From contig RDZG01000064.1 of NCBI GenBank assembly GCA_004293915.1, positions 1 to 64,000 of the forward strand: a stretch of 64,000 nt of DNA, written 5' to 3'. This stretch comes from Bacteroidota bacterium. GTDB taxonomy: Bacteria > Bacteroidota > Bacteroidia > Cytophagales > UBA9547. The notes under the pieces were generated by a model. It ran no database searches. It worked only from the letters and a program-made list of their open reading frames with translations, and had not been told where the DNA came from. A program made the position numbers and the translations under genes. Of this stretch, positions 44,514 through 53,122 are shown one piece after another. Position 1 is the first letter of the stretch. Every line of letters starts with the position of its first letter.

Positions 44514-46489
44514 GCCAAATAGTCACTTACCGTTTTTTTGAAATCTTGCAGCGTAGGCTTGGTGTCTATCTGTGCGGCTTGGTTCCAGTCTGCCCCATTT
44601 TTGGGGTCTATGGTGCTTTCGTGGTATTCTTTGTGGGTAAAAATTTTGAGCTTTGAGTTCCCAAATCGCACCAAGTTTACCAATTCTTCGTATCGTTCTT
44701 TGGCTTGGTGGGTGTCTTTTAGATTGTTGCTCGATTTTTTGCGGTTGGTGCGGGTGTAGCCATCGTTGCTAAAATCAATAAACTTTACCCTTTCGTCTTT
44801 GTGGTGTTTTTCGTTTACTTTAAATACATAAATATTGGTTTGCACGCTCGATTTGCCTATAAAAATATCTATGGGCATTTTGATGCTTGCTATTAAAGTG
44901 TGTTTTTCTAATATTTTGGTGGTATATCCTTTAGCTTTGCCCGAGCCTGCGGAGTTTTGAATAATAATAGCGGCATAGCCTTTGTTCATCATACCAAGGG
45001 CTCTTTCCACAAAGTTCATACCATTGCCAAGTGCCGAATATGGTGGATTGAGTACAAAAGCATCTGCAGGGAATTTGCTATCTGTATTGCCAAAACCGTA
45101 ATTACCGTCAAAATCTTTTATCGAATCTTTATTTAAGATATTAGAGCTACCATCACCCATCAAAATCATATTGAGAATGGCTAGCATATACACACTTGAA
45201 AGCAACTCTAGCCCAAGCAATTGTTCGGCTTTTATTTTTATTTCCTTTTGGGTAAGTTCTTGGGGCGAGGTAATGGTGTTTTTGGCATCGTTGAGCATTT
45301 CATTCATTGCCGCAACTAATAAACCAGCCGATCCAGTGGCAAAATCCCAAACATAAGAATCTTTATTTACCCGTGCCAATTTTACCATCAAATTAGCAAC
45401 ATACGATGGGGTAAGTACCACATCGTTGAGTTTATCTTGGGTGAAACCAAGCCAACCATACATTTCGTTAAAAAGCTTGCCTGTAAAATCGGTAGTCAAA
45501 CCTATTTTGTAATAGATGCCTAAGTCATCTACAATTTTGGTAAAAACTCTTTTAAGTTGGCTTTCACCATTTTCTACTTTATTGATATTTTCGGTTAAAA
45601 GTGTGTTGGATAAAGTTCTAATGATTAATTCTTTCTTTTCTTGGGGCAGTTCTTTTTCAGCCAAAAAAGCATTAATTCTACCAATGATAATATCGCCATC
45701 TCGCCCACCAACAAATGCCAGAGATTTTAGTTCACTTTTATCAAGCACAGGCACTTTTTTTGGTATTCCGATAGTAGCAATAATAGAAGCAGCCACCAGA
45801 TATACACGGTCGTTTTCACCTAATCCTTTTTCATTTTCATAGATATCATTATTCAATTTTCTAAGGCTATCATCTATTTCCCTTTCACGCTGTTCTTTTA
45901 ATCTCTCTTTTTCTTCTTCTGAAAGGTTTAGTGCTTTTACTTTCTCAATAAAAGCATCAAAATTTAGAGGAGCCAAAAATGAAAAATCCGAATAATGTCC
46001 AACCGATTGACCAAAACCTAAATTACTTTTAGAAACATAATATACGCCTATCGAATGTTGAATATTTCCGGCTTCATCTTTATAGCCCGTCATACCAATA
46101 GCTATTATATCAGTAAAACTGGTATGATGCAAAACAGCATTGGCATAATGGACAGCTCCGTTTACAGCAAAAGAATTTATATTTTTAAAATGAGGTTCGT
46201 TTTTATTGGTTTTATTCTCTACTTGTTTGTTATCATCCAATTTTACAAGGCTATCTTTATAACCTTTATATTCTATGAGAATAGGGTAAAAATCTAAGTT
46301 TTTGTTTTGTAGCAGTATTTTTGCATCAGGTTTGTTGCCTCCAACACCGCCATTTTTAGAATAATAATATCCAAGTGCGTTATCTATTTCAGTATTTAGA
46401 GACTCGTGTTCTAATTTATAATCAAGTTTGTAGGATTTAAGCCAGCCGTTAGCTAAATCTGCAATGTTTGGTTCTACTGATTGTGTCAT
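44450..46489 (-). CDS. BcgI-like restriction-modification protein: nuclease-methyltransferase fusion
   Basis: A 679-residue protein usually annotated as an HsdM-type N6-adenine methyltransferase. The methylase half has motif I WDFATGSAGLLV (about residue 378), motif IV NPPY (about 481) and a conserved IIIQNSAGSGKA region. The N-terminal 180 residues are different from HsdM: KPDAKILL with Asp55, then ILIEYKG with Glu73 and Lys75, a PD-(D/E)XK nuclease pattern as in BcgI subunit A. Together with the separate S subunit and the lack of any hsdR gene, this fits a type IIB/IIG BcgI-like system in which one chain both cuts and methylates. It is the first gene of the operon; the S-subunit gene overlaps it by 64 bases, and the kinase gene follows. 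Confidence 0.85.
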   Translation of the reverse strand: MTQSVEPNIADLANGWLKSYKLDYKLEHESLNTEIDNALGYYYSKNGGVGGNKPDAKILLQNKNLDFYPILIEYKGYKDSLVKLDDNKQVENKTNKNEPHFKNINSFAVNGAVHYANAVLHHTSFTDIIAIGMTGYKDEAGNIQHSIGVYYVSKSNLGFGQSVGHYSDFSFLAPLNFDAFIEKVKALNLSEEEKERLKEQREREIDDSLRKLNNDIYENEKGLGENDRVYLVAASIIATIGIPKKVPVLDKSELKSLAFVGGRDGDIIIGRINAFLAEKELPQEKKELIIRTLSNTLLTENINKVENGESQLKRVFTKIVDDLGIYYKIGLTTDFTGKLFNEMYGWLGFTQDKLNDVVLTPSYVANLMVKLARVNKDSYVWDFATGSAGLLVAAMNEMLNDAKNTITSPQELTQKEIKIKAEQLLGLELLSSVYMLAILNMILMGDGSSNILNKDSIKDFDGNYGFGNTDSKFPADAFVLNPPYSALGNGMNFVERALGMMNKGYAAIIIQNSAGSGKAKGYTTKILEKHTLIASIKMPIDIFIGKSSVQTNIYVFKVNEKHHKDERVKFIDFSNDGYTRTNRKKSSNNLKDTHQAKERYEELVNLVRFGNSKLKIFTHKEYHESTIDPKNGADWNQAAQIDTKPTLQDFKKTVSDYLAWEISTLLKEQKPLAEQSLGK

Positions 46490-46833
46490 TTATTTCGTCA
46501 ATCGTTTTATAAATCTATTATTTGACAAATTTAGTTTTTTATTGATGCTATTTTAAAAATTTAAAATAAAAATTACAGAAGTAATAAAATTTGAGAAAAA
46601 ACGTATTAATTATTTTAAAGTTTTATAAGTAAAACTTTTTTGTATATAATAAAACTCAAAAGCAACTTCAGCATCTTAAAAGAGGAATTTCTAAACTTCC
46701 GCCAAGCGATTTTTCTGAATCTACAAATATGATTTCTTCCAAACACAACCCGCTTTTTGATTTTTATTGTGTTTAGTAAGCTATTATCAATAATAAATCC
46801 ACTAAATTTGCAAAATAAAAAAATGATTTTTCG
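46490..46833. other. Intergenic region upstream of the R-M operon
   Basis: 344 bases between divergent operons; it should hold the promoters of both. No intact gene. On the minus strand a short open stretch around 46665-46765 reads LEEIIFVDSEKSLGGSLEIP and stops, which looks protein-like and could be the tail of a lost upstream gene, but this is too short to identify. Confidence 0.35.
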
Positions 46834-48162
46834 ATGTCGGAATCACAAAATATTGAGTACAAACAAAGCTGGAGAGACGAATATCTGAAATGGATTTGCG
46901 GTTTTGCAAATGCCAATGGTGGCTCAATTTTTATTGGTAAAGATGATAACGGAAATACGGTGGGGTTGGCAGATGCCAAACGATTATTAGAGGAAATTCC
47001 TAATAAAATAAAAGATGTTTTAGGGATTTTAGCGGATGTAAATTTGATTAACGATGCCCAAGGCGATTGTATTGAAATTGTAATCGATGGCTATCCTTAC
47101 CCTGTCAATTACAAAGGACAATACCATTACAGAAGTGGTAGCACAAAACAAGAACTGAAAGGAGCGGCTTTAGATAAGTTTTTGTTGCAAAAAAAGGGTA
47201 AACGCTGGGATGGAGTGCCTATTCCGAAGGTTTTAGCTATAAATTTAAAACAAGAAACATTCGACTTTTTTAGGAAAAGAGCTATGAAAAGTCAGCGTAT
47301 TGAAGAAGATATTCTTACTGATTCTAACGAACTTTTACTTGAAAACTTACAATTAAAAGAGGCTGATTTTCTAAAGAGAGCAGCCATTTTGTTGTTTCAT
47401 TCCAATCCAGAAAGTTTTATTACAGGTGCGTTTATCAAAATTGGTTATTTTGAAACTGATGATGACCTAAAGTTTCAAGATGAAATTCACGGCAATTTAT
47501 TTGAGCAAATTGAGAAAACAATGGATTTGCTTTTTACTAAATATATTAAATCGATTATTTCTTATGAAGTAATAAATAGAATAGAAAAATATGAATATCC
47601 AAAAGATGCTATTCGTGAAACCTTACTAAATGCGATTGCCCACAAGGATTATTCAGGTGGTGTTCCTATTCAAATAAGTGTTTATAGTGATAAAATTATG
47701 TTTTGGAATCAAGGACAACTACCCGAAAACTGGACAATTAACAATTTATTAGAAAAACACGCTTCACGTCCTTTCAACCCCGATATTGCAAACGCATTAT
47801 TCCGCAGCGGCTACATAGAATCTTGGGGAAGAGGAACTTTAAAAATCATAAAAGAGTGCAAAGATGCTGGCATTCCTGATCCTGTTTTTAAATACGACTC
47901 CAGCGATATTTCTGTAGAATTTAAAAACGATTTTTATAATATTAATTATTTGAATAAATTGGGATTAAATGTAAGGCAATTAGATGCCTTAATTTATTTT
48001 AAATTTAAAAAACAAATTATTACTTCAGACTACGTAAAAAAATACAATATCAATGATAGAACCGCCAGAAGAGATTTGATAGAATTAGTAGAAAAAGGCA
48101 TTTTAATTAAACAAGGAGAAAACAAAACGTCAAAATATATTTATCCGCCAAATGTCCGATAG
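46834..48162 (+). CDS. AlbA/Schlafen-domain ATP-binding regulator (RecG-like COG2865 family)
   Basis: A 442-residue protein. An AlbA_2 (Schlafen-type) domain fills about residues 1-120 (NIEYKQSWRDEYLKWICGFA, then NANGGSIFIGKDDNGN, VNYKGQYHYRSGSTKQEL), followed by a HATPase-like domain (AIRETLLNAIAHKDYSGG at about 258-275, GYIESWGRGTLKIIKECKDAG) and a C-terminal winged helix (DYVKKYNINDRTARRDLIELVEKGIL). Proteins of this family are commonly annotated as transcriptional regulators or ATP-binding proteins and often sit in defence islands. An array of GTCCGAT motifs begins inside its last codons and continues behind the stop, so it may bind its own downstream region. Confidence 0.85.
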   Translation: MSESQNIEYKQSWRDEYLKWICGFANANGGSIFIGKDDNGNTVGLADAKRLLEEIPNKIKDVLGILADVNLINDAQGDCIEIVIDGYPYPVNYKGQYHYRSGSTKQELKGAALDKFLLQKKGKRWDGVPIPKVLAINLKQETFDFFRKRAMKSQRIEEDILTDSNELLLENLQLKEADFLKRAAILLFHSNPESFITGAFIKIGYFETDDDLKFQDEIHGNLFEQIEKTMDLLFTKYIKSIISYEVINRIEKYEYPKDAIRETLLNAIAHKDYSGGVPIQISVYSDKIMFWNQGQLPENWTINNLLEKHASRPFNPDIANALFRSGYIESWGRGTLKIIKECKDAGIPDPVFKYDSSDISVEFKNDFYNINYLNKLGLNVRQLDALIYFKFKKQIITSDYVKKYNINDRTARRDLIELVEKGILIKQGENKTSKYIYPPNVR

Positions 48163-48410
48163 AATGTCCGATAAATTTTTCTAAAAAACGCCTTAAAATC
48201 GCTTAAAAGCACTTTTTAGTAAATTTTTGTCCGATAAATGTCCGATAATAATAATTTCATTAATTAATATTTTATTACTTTTATAAAATAAGTATTTATA
48301 CATAATATTACTTTAGTGTCCGATAAATGTCCGATAAGATATTTTAAAAAACCATCTTAAAATCAATTATAAGTGCTTTTTGATTGATTTGTGTCCGATA
48401 TAAGTCCGAT
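48154..48410. repeat. Array of eight GTCCGAT motifs in four spaced pairs
   Basis: GTCCGAT occurs at 48154, 48166, 48229, 48240, 48318, 48329, 48393 and 48404, always as a pair 11-12 bases apart (one helical turn). Pair starts are 75, 89 and 75 bases apart, and the spacers of pairs 1-2 and 3-4 are related (CTTAAAATC... AGCACTTTTTA and CTTAAAATC... AGTGCTTTTTG). The array fills most of the 314-base gap between the AlbA-domain and WYL-domain genes, which converge here. No coding function seen. Confidence 0.85.
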
Positions 48411-48476
48411 AGATAGGTAATAAAATATTTTTTTACTTATAATTTATATTTTTTTAAATTTTAAGATAAAAAATCC

Positions 48477-49481
48477 TCAATAAACCTTCCCCATTTCCTC
48501 AATTTCATTTTTTATTTTTTCAATTAACGATGGCGGATGGATTACTTTTATACTGCTTCCGTGTGCCAAAATAAGTTTGATAAGTTCTTGGTTTATCATC
48601 ACATTGAGCCTTATTTCTAGGGTTTGAGCATCTAATCTGTGGTTTTTTTGGGTGCTGTGCCATGTTTTTGTTTCCACATAATTTGCGGTATTTCCCTTAA
48701 TTTGCAACACAATATTTTCGCAAACTGCATTTTCGGGTTTTGTAACGCCAATCATATCCTCAAAATAGTCGTTAAAATCAATTTCTGTGTTTTGGATATA
48801 GGAAATATCAGTAATATCAATGCTTTTTATACGATCAAAAGCAAGATTATAATCATACTTTTTTGAAAACGGGTTATATCCAAATACAAACCAACGATTG
48901 TTGTATTGTTTCAAGAAATAAGGATGAAATTCTACTATAAATGGTTCGGGTTTTGTGTAAGGTTGATAGCGTATTTTCAATACTTTTTTGTTAAATATAG
49001 CAAAATATAGTTCTCTTAAATGCTCAAAACCCACCAAATCTGAATTTTGGTCAAAGCTCATAAAATTATCTTTTTCCGAGGAATCTATACTAGTAAGTTT
49101 AGGAATTAAATCAAACATCCAATCATTGAGTGGTACTCCTTTGATGCGTTTGAGCATATCGAGCATAGATTTTAACTGAATCACTTCTTCGGGTTTGAGA
49201 GGCGAATTTTGGATGCTAAAGCTTGTGTCTGCGTATCTATAAATGGTTTTTTTGCCATTTTTTAAGGTTTCGTCAAGCTCTATTTCCCAACCTTTATCAC
49301 TTTTCATAAAGGCAATATCGCTTTGTATGGTTCGTTTTTTTACACCTGCCTCTACGCCAAACGCCTCTAATTTTCGGTTGCAGGTTTCGATTAAATCTTC
49401 TATTGTGTATTTTCGGTGCGTACTTCTGAAACATTCATCCAAAATTTTATATCGAGTAGTAGCGTTTTTTATTTCCGACAT
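48477..49481 (-). CDS. WYL-domain transcriptional regulator
   Basis: A 334-residue regulator with an N-terminal helix-turn-helix (YTIEDLIETCNRKLEAFGVE to KRTIQSDIAFMKSDKGW, about residues 24-76), a WYL sensor domain (KVLKIRYQPYTKPEPFIVEFHPYFLKQYNNRWFVFGYNP, about 165-205; the W-Y-L core appears as RWFVFGY) and a WCX C-terminal extension. WYL proteins bind nucleic-acid-type ligands and are frequent controllers of CRISPR and restriction systems. Its location next to the R-M operon and between two promoter-like repeats suggests it regulates the island (inference). Confidence 0.88.
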   Translation of the reverse strand: MSEIKNATTRYKILDECFRSTHRKYTIEDLIETCNRKLEAFGVEAGVKKRTIQSDIAFMKSDKGWEIELDETLKNGKKTIYRYADTSFSIQNSPLKPEEVIQLKSMLDMLKRIKGVPLNDWMFDLIPKLTSIDSSEKDNFMSFDQNSDLVGFEHLRELYFAIFNKKVLKIRYQPYTKPEPFIVEFHPYFLKQYNNRWFVFGYNPFSKKYDYNLAFDRIKSIDITDISYIQNTEIDFNDYFEDMIGVTKPENAVCENIVLQIKGNTANYVETKTWHSTQKNHRLDAQTLEIRLNVMINQELIKLILAHGSSIKVIHPPSLIEKIKNEIEEMGKVY

Positions 49482-49519
49482 TTGTAATTTTTATTCAAAA
49501 TTATATCTAATAACTTTTC

Positions 49520-49562
49520 TATGCAAATCCCTTGCACACTTGCTTATTAATTTTGAATCAGA
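49520..49562 (+). repeat. Interspersed promoter-like repeat, copy C
   Basis: CTATGCAAATCCCTTGCACA and TATTAATTTTGAATCA, identical to copy B over most of its length. TAATTTTG at 49548-49555 resembles a -7 box and lies 24 bases before the ATG at 49580, the same geometry as copy A before 40541. Confidence 0.8.
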
Positions 49563-49579
49563 AAAAAACATCAAACCCC

Positions 49580-50128
49580 ATGAAAACTATATTGATTAAA
49601 TTTGGATTATTCATTTCCGTAAGCTTATTTTCACAAAATTTGAATGATTTTAATACCCAACAAGACACCGTTAATAAAATATTTAACGAAATATTAACAC
49701 TTAGAAAGAATTTAAAAAAAGCAAGTGTAAAATATGGATTAAATCTTACAAAATATAACAGTTGTTGCTCAAAAGTTAAATTAGATATTAGACTTAATAA
49801 AGATTGCTATGATTATGCAAAATTTATGGCTAAATCAAATTATTTTGAACATTCTAAATTAAATTGTAATGAATCTCTTGCAATTATGTATCAAAATCAA
49901 CTTTTTTCTGTGGTTTATAATTTTATAAACGAAATTGCTAATAGCGATACAGATAGTGATGATGGTCATAGAAAACACATGATAGGGCATGAAGATTACC
50001 ATAAAGACGATACTGTCTTTGGTATAGGGTTGTATAAAGATGGTTCTGTAACTTATTATTGTATTAGAAGTGCTAATAAGTATACAATAGTACCTAAAGA
50101 TTATAATCAAAGTTTACTTAATAAATAA
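49580..50128 (+). CDS. Secreted CAP/SCP-domain protein
   Basis: About 182 residues from ATG 49580, chosen because MKTILIKFGLFISVSLFSQ is a signal peptide; the upstream in-frame start at 49532 lies within the promoter-like repeat. CAP-domain features: DCYDYAKFMAKSNYFEHSKLNCNESLAI (His of the CAP cavity in FEHS, Glu in NESLA) and DDGHRKHMIGHEDY (GHR-x-x-M), then FGIGLYKDGSVTYYCIRS. CAP proteins in bacteria are secreted and occur in toxic, lipid-binding or peptidase-like roles. The copy of the interspersed repeat before it links its expression to the 40.5 kb ATPase gene. The gene is short but all core motifs are present. Confidence 0.78.
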   Translation: MKTILIKFGLFISVSLFSQNLNDFNTQQDTVNKIFNEILTLRKNLKKASVKYGLNLTKYNSCCSKVKLDIRLNKDCYDYAKFMAKSNYFEHSKLNCNESLAIMYQNQLFSVVYNFINEIANSDTDSDDGHRKHMIGHEDYHKDDTVFGIGLYKDGSVTYYCIRSANKYTIVPKDYNQSLLNK

Positions 50129-50251
50129 TTGACCCAAATTGCGCATTAGGATGTTTTTTATTACTCCCGAACTCAACGAAAAAGTCTTCATAATCGTTGA
50201 ACAAAAGATTCCAACAGGAAATTAAAACTACATAGGTAAAGAAGGAATGAA

Positions 50252-50431
50252 TCTTTAGCTTGGTTAAATGATGGGTAAGATGCAATTAAAGCATGGATTG
50301 AAGAAGCAGGTTATGATGGAGATGGGCATCGTTTGCACATTATGAATATAAATGAATGTCATAAATCTGATGCTGAAAACAATATGTGGTTATTGTTTTC
50401 AGAACTAAGTAAGTTAATTTTATTCACATAA
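50252..50431 (+). pseudogene. Relic of a second CAP-domain gene
   Basis: A decayed reading frame: NESLAWLNDG, TAA, then DAIKAWIEEAGYDGDGHRLH and further to a stop at 50429-50431. NESLAW and GDGHR-x-x-I-M are the same CAP motifs seen in the gene just upstream, in the typical order and spacing. No start remains and a stop lies inside, so this is a remnant. The rest of the gap (50129-50251 and 50432-50481) shows nothing else. Confidence 0.6.
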
Positions 50432-50481
50432 CATTTACATTTTTAGCCACCAATTCACGAATAATCTAAAAAATACCACAC

Positions 50482-51222
50482 TCACATCAACAACTCAATA
50501 CCGATTGCTAAAATACCTGCTAAGGCAATTACAATCAGTTTTGAGCCTTTAAAGGTATGGTTTTGGGGTTCGGATTCAAAAAATATGGTGGTTGAAATAT
50601 GCAGAAAATTGCCTGCCACAAAGGCAAAAAGGTAAGTAAAAATTTCTACATTAGTGTTTAAGTTTTCGGACATATAATCGCTCAAAACCACTCCAAAAGG
50701 CGAAGCCAGGGCATATAAAAACAACAATCCCAAGACCCATTTTTTCTTTCCTAAATCGACTAACAATACGGCTGTGAGGGCAAATGCTTCGGGTATTTTG
50801 TGCAACATTAATCCAAAAAGCAAATGCCTAACTTCGCCATCGTGGTTGTGGGCATGTGGATGCACCAAAAGCGAACCTTCGAGCAAGGAATGTACAAAAA
50901 GCGAAACATAAAGCATGATTGTGCCTCTGCCCGAGTGTGCATGTGCGTGATGATGAATGTGTCCGTGTTCGATTCCTTCTGAAAAATAGTCGATTAAAAT
51001 CTGAAAATAAAAACCTGCCAAAACAAATATTCCAGTGTAAAGTGTGGCGTTTGAATGACTAAATAATTCGGGCAAAATATGAATTACGGTAATCGAAAAA
51101 AGATATGCTCCGCTAAATGAAAGCAGAATTTTGTAGTTTTTTTGTGTAACACTTGGTGTAAAAACAGTTACTAAAACTGCACCAAAGGTTAGAAAAAATA
51201 ATATAAGGCTATTGAAAAGCAA
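50482..51222 (-). CDS. ZIP-family metal transporter
   Basis: Inner-membrane divalent metal (zinc or similar) uptake protein of 246 residues with about seven or eight membrane helices. Landmarks: a histidine-rich loop HGHIHHHAHAHSG (about residues 86-98), the metal-binding helix SLFVHSLLEGSLLVHPHAHNHDGE and HKIPEAFALTAVLL, carrying the conserved HxxxEG and HKIPE motifs. Length is typical for the family. It lies 15 bases after the DivIVA-domain gene on the same strand, so the pair is likely co-transcribed, although no functional link is obvious. Confidence 0.9.
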   Translation of the reverse strand: MLFNSLILFFLTFGAVLVTVFTPSVTQKNYKILLSFSGAYLFSITVIHILPELFSHSNATLYTGIFVLAGFYFQILIDYFSEGIEHGHIHHHAHAHSGRGTIMLYVSLFVHSLLEGSLLVHPHAHNHDGEVRHLLFGLMLHKIPEAFALTAVLLVDLGKKKWVLGLLFLYALASPFGVVLSDYMSENLNTNVEIFTYLFAFVAGNFLHISTTIFFESEPQNHTFKGSKLIVIALAGILAIGIELLM

Positions 51223-51237
51223 AAGTGTGTCTATTAA

Positions 51238-51873
51238 TTAAAGTGTATCAAAAAACGAAACTTGTGCTTTTTCTCCCGATTCGGTTTTGGGCAAAGGCAA
51301 GGCATTTTCTTCTGCATTTTTTGTTTGTTTATGTTCTTGATTTTCGGTTTGTTTTTTGTTTTTTATGTTCATTTTATTTACTCGTTCCATGGTGTCGTTT
51401 GCTAGGTTTTTGAGTTCCATTAGCAAATTATCTTTTAGGTTTTCGATTTCTTTAAATTCTCGTGAGGCAATGCGTACATGGTCTTTGGCTTCTTCTTCCA
51501 TGTTTTTTGAGCGTGCTTCTGCTTCTTCCAAAATGGTTTTTGCATGATATTTGGCATCGTTCAAAACGGCATCGGCATTTATTTGAGCTTCTTTTAGTAT
51601 CAATTCTGCTGATTTGTTTGCTTGTTCAACCATAGTTGAGCCTGTGGTTTCGGCTGTTTTGAGGGTTTTATAAAGCGAGTTTTCTACTTCACGCATTTTA
51701 AGCAAATCTTTTTCTTGGGCTTCGGTTTTTGATTTTAGCTCACGCATATCGTCCAAAACTTTTTCCCACTCTACCGAAAGAGTAAGCAAATAAGCATCAA
51801 CTTCTTCTTTTTCGTATCCACGAAAGCCTTTTTCGAAAGTCTTTTGTCTGATTTCAAGTGGTGTAACACGCAT
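51238..51873 (-). CDS. DivIVA-domain coiled-coil protein
   Basis: A 211-residue protein with an N-terminal DivIVA domain (MRVTPLEIRQKTFEKGFRGY, EKEEVDAYLLTLSVEWEKVL, residues 1-40) followed by a continuous coiled coil to about residue 170 and a charged tail. The conserved RGYxxxEVDAYL motif is intact. DivIVA proteins bind curved membrane and place division or growth machinery; in Bacteroidota the function of these short versions is poorly known. It is transcribed ahead of the ZIP transporter. Confidence 0.88.
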   Translation of the reverse strand: MRVTPLEIRQKTFEKGFRGYEKEEVDAYLLTLSVEWEKVLDDMRELKSKTEAQEKDLLKMREVENSLYKTLKTAETTGSTMVEQANKSAELILKEAQINADAVLNDAKYHAKTILEEAEARSKNMEEEAKDHVRIASREFKEIENLKDNLLMELKNLANDTMERVNKMNIKNKKQTENQEHKQTKNAEENALPLPKTESGEKAQVSFFDTL

Positions 51874-52040
51874 AACACAAGTATTTTATGCAAAAATAAG
51901 AAAAAATTTGCTATATTTTTGAAAAAATATCTTTGAAATGGTATTGAAATTAACCCATAATATATTTTAAGATAGATTTTTAATCTAAACAATATTTCCT
52001 CAAAAACATTTACTTTGTACCAAAATCTATAAAGCAAACA

Positions 52041-53066
52041 GTGGTATACGATTCTAAATATATGTTTCGGGCTTTTGAACTTGCCCGATTGGGTTTGGGA
52101 AATGTAAGTCCAAACCCGATGGTAGGTTGTGTGATTGTGTGTGATAATAGAATTATTGGCGAGGGTTTTCATCAACAATTTGGGCAGGCACATGCCGAAG
52201 TAAATGCCATAAATAGTGTTAGCGATATGAGTTTATTGCCAAAATCGACACTTTATGTAACCCTCGAACCTTGTTGCCATTTTGGAAAAACTCCGCCATG
52301 TACCGATTTGATTATAAAACACAAGATTCAAAATGTAATAGTGTGCAACCCCGACCCAAATCCATTGGTGGCAGGCAAAGGAATATCAAAACTCGAAGCA
52401 GCAGGCATTCGGGTAATTTCTAATGTATTGGCAGCAGAGGGAAACGAACTTAACAAACGATTTTTTACATTTCATACCAAACACCGACCGTATATTTTAC
52501 TAAAATGGGCACAGACACAAGATAAATTTGTGGCAAAACAAAACTTCGATTCCAAATGGATTAGCAACCCATATGCTCGCCAACAGGTGCATCAAATGCG
52601 TGCAAACGAAGATGCTATTTTGGTTGGATTCAATACTGCATTTTACGACAATCCGAGTTTGACAGTGAGAGATGCAGCCGGAAAAAATCCTATTCGGGTG
52701 TTGTTAGACCCCAATTTAGAAATTCCAGAAACACATTTTATATACAATACCGAAGCCAAAACATTGGTTTTGAATCAAATCAAATCGGCAGAAAATCAAC
52801 ATATACATTTTATAAACTGCGGACAATCAGCCGAAAACATTATCGAAGTTTTATATCAACAAAACATACAATCGGTGATTATCGAAGGTGGTTCGGCAAC
52901 GTTGCAAAAGTTTATAAATGCTAATTTATGGGACGAAGCCCATGTTTTTGAATCCAAAACCCTTTTCAGACAAGGCATAAAAGCTCCAATAACAACTCAA
53001 AAAATGCTTTTAGAAACTAATTTGATGGGAGACAAATGGATGAAATATAAAAATGATTTACTATGA
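52041..53066 (+). CDS. ribD: Bifunctional riboflavin biosynthesis deaminase/reductase RibD
   Basis: 341 residues, GTG start at 52041 (MVYDSKYMFRAFELARLG), preferred over the ATG at 52062 because the family has a Tyr/His-Met pair before the first helix. The deaminase domain carries the zinc site HAEVNAI and PCCHFGKTPPC (about residues 50-90). The reductase domain (from about 145) has KWAQTQDKFVA, ILVGFNTAFYDNPSLTVR and a C-terminal IIEGGSATLQKFI NADPH-binding segment. The two domains give two consecutive steps of riboflavin synthesis. No other rib genes are adjacent. Confidence 0.93.
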   Translation: MVYDSKYMFRAFELARLGLGNVSPNPMVGCVIVCDNRIIGEGFHQQFGQAHAEVNAINSVSDMSLLPKSTLYVTLEPCCHFGKTPPCTDLIIKHKIQNVIVCNPDPNPLVAGKGISKLEAAGIRVISNVLAAEGNELNKRFFTFHTKHRPYILLKWAQTQDKFVAKQNFDSKWISNPYARQQVHQMRANEDAILVGFNTAFYDNPSLTVRDAAGKNPIRVLLDPNLEIPETHFIYNTEAKTLVLNQIKSAENQHIHFINCGQSAENIIEVLYQQNIQSVIIEGGSATLQKFINANLWDEAHVFESKTLFRQGIKAPITTQKMLLETNLMGDKWMKYKNDLL

Positions 53067-53122
53067 ATTATGCTAGTAAAGAAATGTTAGTTAATATTAA
53101 TCAATATTTATAAATTTGTGTT

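Noticed and set aside
44450-46489. Classical type I R-M system with hsdR missing
   Set aside because: The N-terminal nuclease pattern in the methylase chain explains restriction without hsdR; a BcgI-like reading fits better.
48154-48410. GTCCGAT array as a CRISPR
   Set aside because: Motifs are 7 bases, paired, with related spacers and no cas genes nearby.
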